Shown piece by piece: positions 26,755 through 34,009 of a stretch of 64,000 bases of DNA. The notes beneath the pieces are model-generated. The model was not told the DNA's origin. It did not search any database and worked only from the letters and a program-made list of their open reading frames with translations. Every line of letters starts with the position of its first letter. Positions within the stretch are counted from its first letter, which is position 1. A program made the translations under genes and the position numbers. Source of the stretch: Peptoclostridium litorale DSM 5388 (GTDB taxonomy: Bacteria > Bacillota > Clostridia > Peptostreptococcales > Peptostreptococcaceae); the NCBI RefSeq assembly GCF_900141635.1, contig NZ_FSRH01000004.1, positions 124,001-188,000 of the forward strand, read 5' to 3'.

Positions 26755-28638
26755 ATGTCAATAACTGCAGAAACAGCTAAGGCTCATGAAAACGATCCAG
26801 CTGTAACTTGTTGTAGATTTGAAGCGGGTACTGTGATTGAGCCTTCAAATCTTGAAGATCCAAATATACTGCCAGACCTTGAAGATTCAGGGCTTTTGGA
26901 AATGCCTTCAAATGGCCTCAAGATAGGCGAAGTCCTAGGAGCTAAATTGAAGGAGACAGTAGATGCACTCACCCCTCTTACGGCTGACATGCTTGAAGGG
27001 GTAAGGGAAATAAGGGAAGAGGTTGCCGAAGTAGCAGCGGCGGACAGCCATAAAGTGGTGGATATGGCTTTTGAAGCACAACCGTTTCCAATGTCCACAG
27101 GAGCAAGTGTCAAGATACGCATAGGAGAGGGAAAAAACATAGATCTTGAAATACCAATTGGCGTGGCGTCTAATATGGGATTTATAAGTAGAGAAAATGC
27201 ACAGTTGGACAGTGTTCAGGCAGACTCATTCGCAGAGGCCGCTGCAGCTGCAGAAATTCCAGAAGCAAGGGAAATGAGAAGACTTGTTAAGAAGCATTTC
27301 AAGATAGACAAGGTGGAGCTTTCAGACGAGACCAGAATATACGGAACAACCTTGTACATTAGAAAAGACATATGCGCTGAGGCTGTAGCATCTGAAGAGC
27401 TTGTTACAGATTTGAAAATCGATATAATAACTCCTGAAAAGTACGACACTTACAGTGAGACTATAATGGACATCCAGCCTATAGCAGTCAAGGAAGAAGG
27501 CGAGCTTGGATCAGGAGTTACAAGAGTTTTGGACGGCGTAATAATGATGGTTACGGGAACCGATGAAAACGGAGTACAAATAGGAGAGTTTGGCTCTTCG
27601 GAAGGCGACCTCGACAAGAATATAATGTGGGGAAGACCTGGGGCGCCAGACTACGGGGACATATTTATAAAGACACAGGTTACAGTAAAGGCCGGAACAA
27701 ATATGGAAAGACCGGGACCTCTTGCAGCGCATAAGGCTACAGACATAATAACTCAGGAGATAAGAGACGTGCTCAAAGAAGCTAAGGATGTTGCTGTTGC
27801 AGATACAGAGGAGCTTGTCCAGTATAGAAGGCCTGGAAAGAAAAAGGTAGTGGTTGTTAAGGAAATAATGGGACAGGGAGCAATGCACGACAACCTCATA
27901 CTCCCTGTGGAGCCTGTTGGAACAATAGGAGCAAAGCCGAATGTAGACCTTGGAAACGTCCCTGTGATGCTTTCACCTCTTGAAGTTCTCGATGGCGGAA
28001 TACACGCGCTTACATGCATAGGGCCTGCATCAAAGGAAAATTCAAGGCACTACTGGAGAGAGCCGCTTGTAATGAAAGCCATGAAAGATGAAGAAATAGA
28101 CCTTGCGGGAGTAATATTCATAGGATCTCCGCAGGTTAACTCAGAAAAGTTCTACGTTTCAAAGAGACTCGGAATGATGGTGGAAGGAATGGATGTGGAT
28201 GGAGCCATAATAACTACTGAAGGATTTGGAAACAACCACATAGACTTTGCATCACACCATGAGCAGATAGGAATGAGAGATGTCGCTGTAGTCGGATGCA
28301 GCTTCTCCGCAGTCCAGGGTGCGCTGGTTGTAGGAAACGAGTACATGAAATACATGGTAGACAACAACAAGTCGAAGCAGGGAATAGAAAACGAGATACT
28401 CTCAAACAACACTCTATGCGAGGAAGATGCAGTAAGAGCACTTGCCATGCTCAAGGCTGTTATGGCGGGAGAAGAAGTGAAGCCTGCAGAGAGAAAATGG
28501 AACGCAAATGTCAAGCTCAATAATATTGAAATGATAGAAAAAGAGACAGGAAAGAAAGTGGATATTCTTGAAAATGAGCAGGTTCTTGAAAAAAGCAAAA
28601 AGAGAAGAGAGATTTACGAAAAAGAAGAAGTTCGTTAA
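26755..28638 (+). CDS. prdA: D-proline reductase proprotein PrdA, copy 2
   Basis: Second PrdA precursor, 627 residues. The pyruvoyl-forming cysteine is Cys421 in ALTCIGPASKENS, the number I recall for the characterised clostridial enzyme. The linker (about residues 95-130) is acidic/Ala-rich here instead of Pro/Ala-rich, and the segment around residues 150-185 also differs; the rest is closely similar to copy 1. The ATG at 26755 follows gaggaggaa. An upstream in-frame start at 26689 is not supported by a ribosome site. Whether the two PrdA copies differ in substrate or only in expression cannot be told from sequence. Confidence 0.96.
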   Translation: MSITAETAKAHENDPAVTCCRFEAGTVIEPSNLEDPNILPDLEDSGLLEMPSNGLKIGEVLGAKLKETVDALTPLTADMLEGVREIREEVAEVAAADSHKVVDMAFEAQPFPMSTGASVKIRIGEGKNIDLEIPIGVASNMGFISRENAQLDSVQADSFAEAAAAAEIPEAREMRRLVKKHFKIDKVELSDETRIYGTTLYIRKDICAEAVASEELVTDLKIDIITPEKYDTYSETIMDIQPIAVKEEGELGSGVTRVLDGVIMMVTGTDENGVQIGEFGSSEGDLDKNIMWGRPGAPDYGDIFIKTQVTVKAGTNMERPGPLAAHKATDIITQEIRDVLKEAKDVAVADTEELVQYRRPGKKKVVVVKEIMGQGAMHDNLILPVEPVGTIGAKPNVDLGNVPVMLSPLEVLDGGIHALTCIGPASKENSRHYWREPLVMKAMKDEEIDLAGVIFIGSPQVNSEKFYVSKRLGMMVEGMDVDGAIITTEGFGNNHIDFASHHEQIGMRDVAVVGCSFSAVQGALVVGNEYMKYMVDNNKSKQGIENEILSNNTLCEEDAVRALAMLKAVMAGEEVKPAERKWNANVKLNNIEMIEKETGKKVDILENEQVLEKSKKRREIYEKEEVR

Positions 28639-28657
28639 AAAATGAATGGAGGATAAT

Positions 28658-28927
28658 ATGGACAGATTAAAATATACTTCCACAGAGAGATTATACGAAG
28701 GAGTAGTAGTTGGAATAACGGATGGAAGCGTTACAATTGACCTGAAAGGAAGACTAGGGCAGTTTAAGATACCAATGAGAATGCTTATAAGTGATTATGA
28801 ACTCAAACTCGGGTTGGAGGTAGGTTTTCTGCTCAGCTATCCTGAGGTCTTAGGACCGGAGCCGAATGAAAAATATGAAAAAATAATAAATGAAAACCAC
28901 AGGCGTGAACTTGAAAAAGACGCATAA
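28658..28927 (+). CDS. small conserved prd-operon protein, copy 2
   Basis: Paralogue of the gene at 18625: 89 residues, nearly identical over the first 85 (MDRLKYTSTER, GRLGQFKIP, LLSYPEVLGPEPNEKYEKIINEN), with a shorter charged tail. The ATG at 28658 follows tggaggat, as in copy 1. An in-frame ATG at 28646 overlaps that site. Conservation of this small gene in both units argues it is needed for the reductase. Confidence 0.8.
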   Translation: MDRLKYTSTERLYEGVVVGITDGSVTIDLKGRLGQFKIPMRMLISDYELKLGLEVGFLLSYPEVLGPEPNEKYEKIINENHRRELEKDA

Positions 28928-28959
28928 AACAAAAACATATAGAAAGCGAGGAAAAATAA

Positions 28960-29685
28960 ATGAGCCTTACTGTAGTAAAGGGACTTCAATCTGAGATATT
29001 CGTACCTATAACACCTCCACCAGTATGGACTCCTGTAACTAAAGAACTCAAGGAAATGAGGGTTGCTTTGGCTACAGCTGCCGGTGTGCATTTGAAAGAA
29101 GACAAGAGGTTTAACCTGGCTGGAGATTTCAGCTTCAGGATGATACCTGGAGATGTTCCAACTAGCGAAATGATGGTGTCTCACGGTGGATATGACAATG
29201 CGGACGTGAACAGGGACATCAACTGCATGTTTCCTATAGACCGGGTTAGAGAGCTTGCAGATGAAGGATTTATAAAAGAGATTGCACCTGTACACTTTGG
29301 ATTCATGGGCGGCGGGGGAGACCAGCAGAAATTCACGGATGAAACTGGTCCGGAAATAGCAAGGCAGCTAAAGGAAGAGGGAGTTGACGCAGTTCTTCTG
29401 ACAGCTGGCTGAGGCACCTGCCACCGCTCTGCCGTGATTGTGCAGAGAGCGATAGAGGAAGCTGGAATACCTACCATAATAATAGCGGCACTTCCTCCAG
29501 TAGTTAGACAAAACGGTTCACCAAGAGCAGTTGCACCACTCGTGCCTATGGGAGCAAATGCAGGAGAACCAAACAATAGGGAAATGCAGTACAGCATAGT
29601 GAAAGATACTCTTTCGAAACTTATGGAAATACAGACGCCAGGAAGAATAATGCCTCTTCCATACGAGTATTCGGCAAATATATAG
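28960..29685 (+). CDS. prdB: D-proline reductase selenoprotein subunit PrdB, copy 2
   Basis: Second selenoprotein subunit, 241 residues, Sec151 encoded by TGA at 29410-29412, stop at 29683-29685. It shares the UxxC motif (LTAG-U-GTCHRSA) with copy 1 and differs by conservative substitutions (for example MRVALATAAGVHLKEDK against MKIALATAAGVHLKSDK). Its start has an agcgagga site. Together with PrdA copy 2 it should form a complete second reductase. Confidence 0.96.
29410..29453 (+). promoter_or_regulatory. selenocysteine UGA and SECIS-like hairpin of prdB2
   Basis: UGA at 29410-29412 followed by the same CGCTCTGC / GCAGAGAGCG stem as copy 1. Confidence 0.75.
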
Positions 29686-29696
29686 GAATGCTTTAG

Positions 29697-29736
29697 GTTT
29701 GCAGCTTCCTCCACAGTAATCGAGGAGGCTGCAAAC
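29697..29736 (+). terminator. intra-operon hairpin between prdB2 and prdD2
   Basis: GTTTGCAGCTTCCTC pairs with GAGGAGGCTGCAAAC. The stem sequence is unrelated to the hairpin of copy 1, but position and form are the same. Confidence 0.6.
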
Positions 29737-29760
29737 AATAAAAATCCCAGGGGGATTGCT

Positions 29761-30522
29761 ATGAATGATGAAAAAATTTTAAGGAGACTTGTAATAAAGG
29801 CATTTCACATAAATGGAGTTGAATTTGCAGACAGGAACTTGCTTTGTAAAGGCATAATGCATATTGATAAACAAATATCAAATAATATGGCTGCGGAATC
29901 CGATCTTATAGAAAACGTGTCCATAGAAATAATAAAGCCGGGAGACCACGACAGATATGTAAATACAATAATGGACATAATCCCCATATCCTCAAAAGTT
30001 CTCGGAAGGCTCGGAGAAGGAATAACCCATACACTTACAGGAGTGTATGTGATGCTGACGGGAGCTGACAGCAAAGGGAATCAAATGCATGAATTCGGTT
30101 CATCCGAAGGGAATCTAAGCAGGCAGATAGTGCTTGGAAAAGCAGGGACACCTTCTAAGGAGGACTATATAGTTCATATTGATGTCACATTGAAATCAGA
30201 CATACCATTTGACAGAAAGCTTACACTTGCAGCTTTTGGAGCATGTGATAAATTCATACAACAGTTTAGAGATATTTTAAAGGATGAGGACGGCAGGAGA
30301 GCGGATGAATCGCATGAGTATTTCGACAGGATAAGATATGGAGCAAAAAAGGTAGTGGTAATAAAGCAAATAGCGGGTCAGGGCGCAATGTACGACAATC
30401 ATATTTTTCCAAATGAACCGAGCGGGCTTTCTGGAGGGATTTCCATAATAGATATTGGAAATGTGCCTATGATAATTTCTCCGAATGAATACAGGGATGG
30501 AGCCTTAAGGGCGCTTACTTAG
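29761..30522 (+). CDS. prdD: PrdD, copy 2
   Basis: A 253-residue PrdA-like protein, the same length as copy 1 and ending at the same DGALRALT position. Divergence from copy 1 is concentrated in the first 40 residues and around residue 170 (for example GACDKFIQQFRDILKDEDGRRADES). The ribosome site is agggggatt. prdE2 starts 12 bp after its stop. Confidence 0.85.
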   Translation: MNDEKILRRLVIKAFHINGVEFADRNLLCKGIMHIDKQISNNMAAESDLIENVSIEIIKPGDHDRYVNTIMDIIPISSKVLGRLGEGITHTLTGVYVMLTGADSKGNQMHEFGSSEGNLSRQIVLGKAGTPSKEDYIVHIDVTLKSDIPFDRKLTLAAFGACDKFIQQFRDILKDEDGRRADESHEYFDRIRYGAKKVVVIKQIAGQGAMYDNHIFPNEPSGLSGGISIIDIGNVPMIISPNEYRDGALRALT

Positions 30523-30534
30523 GACGGTGATCAA

Positions 30535-31011
30535 ATGGGGATAGGACCATCTACAAAAGAGACTTCGCTGCATCATTTCAGAGATCCGCTGATTGAAGTG
30601 GTGTCATGTGACAAGGATATAGATGTTATGGGGATTTTGATAGTAGGAACCCCTCAAGACAACAATGAAAAATATTTTGTAGGACAAAGGGCTGCGGCCT
30701 GGGTAGAGAGTATGAGGGCTGATGGAGTAATAATATCCGTTGACGGATGGGGAAACTCTCATGTGGATTTTGCAAATACAATAGAGGAGATAGGAAAGAG
30801 GGACATTCCTGTCGTAGGAATGAGCTTTATTGGAACGCAGGCCCAATTTGTAGTGGAAAACAAGTATATGGACACAGTTGTAGACATAAATAAGTCTGAT
30901 GCAGGGATTGAGACGCAGGTTGTAGGAGAAAACAATATGGCCTATTTGGATGCCAAAAAGGCTTTGGCGCTATTGAAGCTAAAGATGAAAAAGGAGGAAC
31001 GGGGCATATGA
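30535..31011 (+). CDS. prdE: PrdE, copy 2
   Basis: A 158-residue counterpart of the PrdA C-terminal subunit, starting MGIGPSTKETS and therefore without the pyruvoyl-forming cysteine. Closely similar to copy 1 except near residues 30-40 and at the lysine/glutamate-rich C-terminus (KMKKEERGI). It overlaps the start of prdF2 by four bases (ATGA), a tighter coupling than in unit 1. Confidence 0.85.
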   Translation: MGIGPSTKETSLHHFRDPLIEVVSCDKDIDVMGILIVGTPQDNNEKYFVGQRAAAWVESMRADGVIISVDGWGNSHVDFANTIEEIGKRDIPVVGMSFIGTQAQFVVENKYMDTVVDINKSDAGIETQVVGENNMAYLDAKKALALLKLKMKKEERGI

Positions 31012-32015
31012 AATTTCAAAGAAGCATTCAAGCGGTAGATTCACATACTATGGGAGAGCCTACACGTATAGTTACAGGCGGAGTTCCAAACATACCTGGA
31101 AAGACAATGGCAGAAAAAAAGGCTTATCTTGAAGATGAAATGGATCACATAAGGACTGGAATAATGCTGGAGCCAAGGGGACATAATGACATGTTCGGAT
31201 CCATAGTCACTGCACCGACAAGCGAAGAGGCCGACATTGGAATAATATTCATGGACGGCGGCGGATACCTCAATATGTGTGGACATGGAACCATAGGAGC
31301 TGTAACAGTTGCTCTTGAGACCGGAATGGTAGAGATGGAAGAACCGTATTCAAACGTGGTTTTGGAAGCTCCGGCAGGGCTTATAAGAGCAACGGCAAAG
31401 GTTGAAAACAGGAAGGTTACAGAGGTCTCATTCAAGAACGTACCGGCTTTTCACTATAAAAAGGATGTCGAAATAGAAGTCCCCGGCATAGGAAATGTAA
31501 AGCTGGACATATCGTTTGGAGGAAGCTTTTTTGCAATAGTGAGTGCAAATGAAATAGGCATAGATGTAAAGCCTGAAAATGTACAAGAGCTTACAAGGAT
31601 TGCACTTTTAATAAGGGACATAGTTAACGAAACTGTTGAGATAAAGCACCCTACACTTGAACACATAAAAACTGTGGACCTTGTTGAAATATATGACAAG
31701 CCTACAAACCCTCAGGCAAACTATAAAAATGTAGTAATATTCGGCCAGGGGCAGGTGGACAGATCTCCATGCGGAACCGGAACAAGCGCTAAACTTGCAA
31801 CTCTTTACTCTAAAGGCAAGATAAAAGAAGGAGAACCTTTTGTATACGAGAGCATACTGGGAACTCTATTCAGGGGTGAAATAATTGATACCACCAAGGT
31901 AGGAGAATTTGACGCAGTAGTTCCAAAGATAACTGGATCCGCATATATTACTGGATTCAACCACTTTGTGTTTGATGAAAAAGACCCGGTGAAATACGGA
32001 TTTATTTTAAAATAG
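31008..32015 (+). CDS. prdF: proline racemase PrdF, copy 2
   Basis: Second 335-residue proline racemase, with both catalytic cysteines (NMCGHGTIG and DRSPCGTGT). It has SAK after the second motif where copy 1 has CAK, and differs elsewhere by scattered substitutions. The ribosome site (aaggagga) lies inside prdE2. Nothing in the sequence suggests loss of function. Confidence 0.96.
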   Translation: MKFQRSIQAVDSHTMGEPTRIVTGGVPNIPGKTMAEKKAYLEDEMDHIRTGIMLEPRGHNDMFGSIVTAPTSEEADIGIIFMDGGGYLNMCGHGTIGAVTVALETGMVEMEEPYSNVVLEAPAGLIRATAKVENRKVTEVSFKNVPAFHYKKDVEIEVPGIGNVKLDISFGGSFFAIVSANEIGIDVKPENVQELTRIALLIRDIVNETVEIKHPTLEHIKTVDLVEIYDKPTNPQANYKNVVIFGQGQVDRSPCGTGTSAKLATLYSKGKIKEGEPFVYESILGTLFRGEIIDTTKVGEFDAVVPKITGSAYITGFNHFVFDEKDPVKYGFILK

Positions 32016-32122
32016 CCTGCTTTTACAGCAGGCGCGGTTTTATTTGTTAATTTTATGATAATTAAAAAACTGAACAGATGTAAGCTTGTATGAAATATAA
32101 ACCTGTATGGGAGGGAAACCTT

Positions 32123-33004
32123 ATGATAAAGATAGTTCTAGGTGTTTTGGGCTTTTTGACGATTTGGTTTGCAGCTGTATTCGTAAAGGATTTCATGAAC
32201 AATAAAGAAAATCTTGAGGAAAATTCTTGGGGAAAGGTCACTACAATAGGTTTTGTGGCAAACTTTTTCGATACTCTCGGAATAGGATCATTTGCACCGC
32301 TGACAGCGATGCTCAAGGGATTCAAGCAGGTTCACGACAGAGTTCTTCCAGGAACACTCAACGTTTCTTGTACAGTGCCTGTTGTGCTTGAGGCGTTCAT
32401 ATTCATGACCGTAATAGAGGTTGAAACTGTAACACTTCTTTCAATGCTGGCTGCGGCTACAATAGGAGCGTATGTGGGAGCAGGTATAGTGGCAAAGCTT
32501 CCTGAAAAAAAGGTGCAGCTCACAATGGGAGTGGCACTGTTTGCAACGGCATTTCTAATGCTTGCAGGACAAATGCAGTGGATGCCGGGCGGAGGCGACG
32601 CCATAGGTCTTACCGGTTCAAGACTTATGATCGCGGTTATAGGAAACTTTGTACTTGGAGCTCTGATGACTGCGGGAATAGGTCTTTACGCTCCATGTAT
32701 GGCTCTTGTATACTTCCTTGGAATGTCTCCTAAGGTTGCATTCCCTATAATGATGGGTTCTTGCGCATTCCTTATGCCTGTGGCTTCAATGAAATTCGTC
32801 AAAGAGGAGGCGTATGACAAAAGGGCTTCCATGGGTATAACAATAGGCGGAGTAATAGGGGTTTTGATAGCTGCCTATATAGTTAAGACGCTCCCTCTTG
32901 AAATATTGAGATGGCTGGTAATATGTGTCATACTGTACACTTCGATTACAATGCTTAGAGCCGCTAAAAAATCAAAAGACCTTATTGAAAAGATTGCTGG
33001 ATAG
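32123..33004 (+). CDS. TauE/SafE (TSUP) family membrane permease, copy 2
   Basis: Paralogue of 22081-22968, 293 residues. The ATG at 32123 follows gggaggga and aligns with the start of copy 1; an in-frame ATG at 32090 adds residues not shared. The core helices and the GLYAPCMALVYFLGMSPK block are preserved. Retention in both units supports a functional link between this transporter and proline reduction. Confidence 0.85.
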   Translation: MIKIVLGVLGFLTIWFAAVFVKDFMNNKENLEENSWGKVTTIGFVANFFDTLGIGSFAPLTAMLKGFKQVHDRVLPGTLNVSCTVPVVLEAFIFMTVIEVETVTLLSMLAAATIGAYVGAGIVAKLPEKKVQLTMGVALFATAFLMLAGQMQWMPGGGDAIGLTGSRLMIAVIGNFVLGALMTAGIGLYAPCMALVYFLGMSPKVAFPIMMGSCAFLMPVASMKFVKEEAYDKRASMGITIGGVIGVLIAAYIVKTLPLEILRWLVICVILYTSITMLRAAKKSKDLIEKIAG

Positions 33005-33042
33005 TAAATTTTCATATAAAATTTCATATACTTTCTCAAGTG

Positions 33043-33078
33043 CCCCTTTGACAGAAGCAAAGGGGTGTTTGATTTTTT
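33043..33078 (+). terminator. terminator of prd unit 2
   Basis: CCCCTTTG pairs with CAAAGGGG and is followed by TGTTTGATTTTTTG, paralogous to the terminator at 23002. Confidence 0.75.
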
Positions 33079-33171
33079 GAAATTCGAACCTCAAAACAGC
33101 AATAATATGTATTTTAAATAGTGCGTAAAAACTACTCATATAAAAATAATGTAAAATTTTTTTTGTCTGTA

Positions 33172-33200
33172 TTGATAGATTGGAGAAAATGCCATATAAT
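33172..33200 (+). promoter_or_regulatory. sigma-A promoter before the methyltransferase-like gene
   Basis: TTGATA (33172-33177) and TATAAT (33195-33200) with a 17-bp spacer. It probably also drives the downstream small peptide and activator genes. Confidence 0.7.
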
Positions 33201-33243
33201 ATGCATATTGGCAGGGGATTAAAAAAGGTAGAAGGTGATTTCC

Positions 33244-33822
33244 TTGGAAAGGGTTATTTCAAGTAATTGTAGTCAATCTATAAAAAGCATATGCCCGTGC
33301 AGAGGCAGGGAGAACATAGGTAATTTCATGGGCTTTATACAGCCTTATCCGGGGGAGAAAATACTGCTTGTAGGAGATGTTTCTCACTACGGAAAATATC
33401 TCAAAAAAGCTGGGGCGGATGTAATAATATTTGAAAACGCCCAAGAAGACCACATGTCTGCTATTGTAAAGAACTGCAACTGCAGCATAGTCGACGGGAA
33501 CATAGAGCATATGCCGTTCAGAGAGGATTTGTTTGACAAGATAATATTTTTAAATCATTTCAACAGTTTTGAAAATGAAAAAAAAGTGTTAAGGGAAATA
33601 TATAGGGTATTAAAAATAGATGGAAAGCTTATAATTGAAGAAAAAGACCCAAAGAGCATACTCATGAAGCTGTTTATGGTTACAAAAAAGATTTTGGGGT
33701 TCAAGTGCATTTTCTATTACCCTCATGAAATTCAAAAGCGATTTGAACAAATAGGCCTTGCAGGCGCTTTCAAGTATGTCGAAAAAAACAAATATATATA
33801 TATTGGAAAAAAACTCAATTGA
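33244..33822 (+). CDS. class I SAM-dependent methyltransferase-like protein
   Basis: A 192-residue protein with a Rossmann-type methyltransferase core: EKILLVGDVSHYGKYLKKAGADVIIFE resembles motif I, DGNIEHMPFREDLFDKIIFLNHF resembles motifs II/III, and VLREIYRVLKIDGKLIIEE is the post-III segment. The glycine-rich SAM loop is weak (VGDVSHYG), so binding of SAM is uncertain. An N-terminal CPC sequence is present. The TTG at 33244 fits the gaaggtgattt ribosome site best; a GTG at 33235 lies inside it. A hairpin terminator follows. Substrate unknown. Confidence 0.75.
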   Translation: MERVISSNCSQSIKSICPCRGRENIGNFMGFIQPYPGEKILLVGDVSHYGKYLKKAGADVIIFENAQEDHMSAIVKNCNCSIVDGNIEHMPFREDLFDKIIFLNHFNSFENEKKVLREIYRVLKIDGKLIIEEKDPKSILMKLFMVTKKILGFKCIFYYPHEIQKRFEQIGLAGAFKYVEKNKYIYIGKKLN

Positions 33823-33846
33823 AGACTAGAATTTTTCTAGTCTTTT
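33822..33846 (+). terminator. hairpin after the methyltransferase-like gene
   Basis: AAGACTAGAA pairs with TTCTAGTCTT, followed by TTTT. It lies between the methyltransferase and the small peptide gene. Confidence 0.75.
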
Positions 33847-33867
33847 TTACGTACATGGAGGTGGAAG

Positions 33868-34008
33868 ATGAAAATAAACTATCAGATTGTTGCAGCTATA
33901 ATACTATTTATAATACTCGGGACAATTCAGCATACATTAAATAATATACTGCTTCATTTGAAGGATATAAAAAACATTTTGACTGGAATAAATACAAAGG
34001 ACAGATGA
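33868..34008 (+). CDS. small membrane peptide upstream of the sigma-54 activator
   Basis: A 46-residue ORF (start MKINYQIVAAIILFIILG, end TGINTKDR) with a strong ribosome site (ggaggtggaag) and one predicted N-terminal membrane span followed by a charged amphipathic tail. It ends one base before the ATG of the activator gene, so the two are translationally coupled. Too short for most gene finders. No family recognised; a sensor, anchor or partner of the activator is possible but not shown. Confidence 0.6.
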   Translation: MKINYQIVAAIILFIILGTIQHTLNNILLHLKDIKNILTGINTKDR

Positions 34009-34009
34009 T

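Larger units (their letters stand above)
23254..33078 (+). repeat. tandem duplication unit 2: second prd module
   Basis: Second unit, directly repeated 3' of unit 1. All nine genes are intact and all key residues are kept; protein sequences differ at scattered positions (strongest in the PrdA linker), so this is not a very recent copy. Confidence 0.9.
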
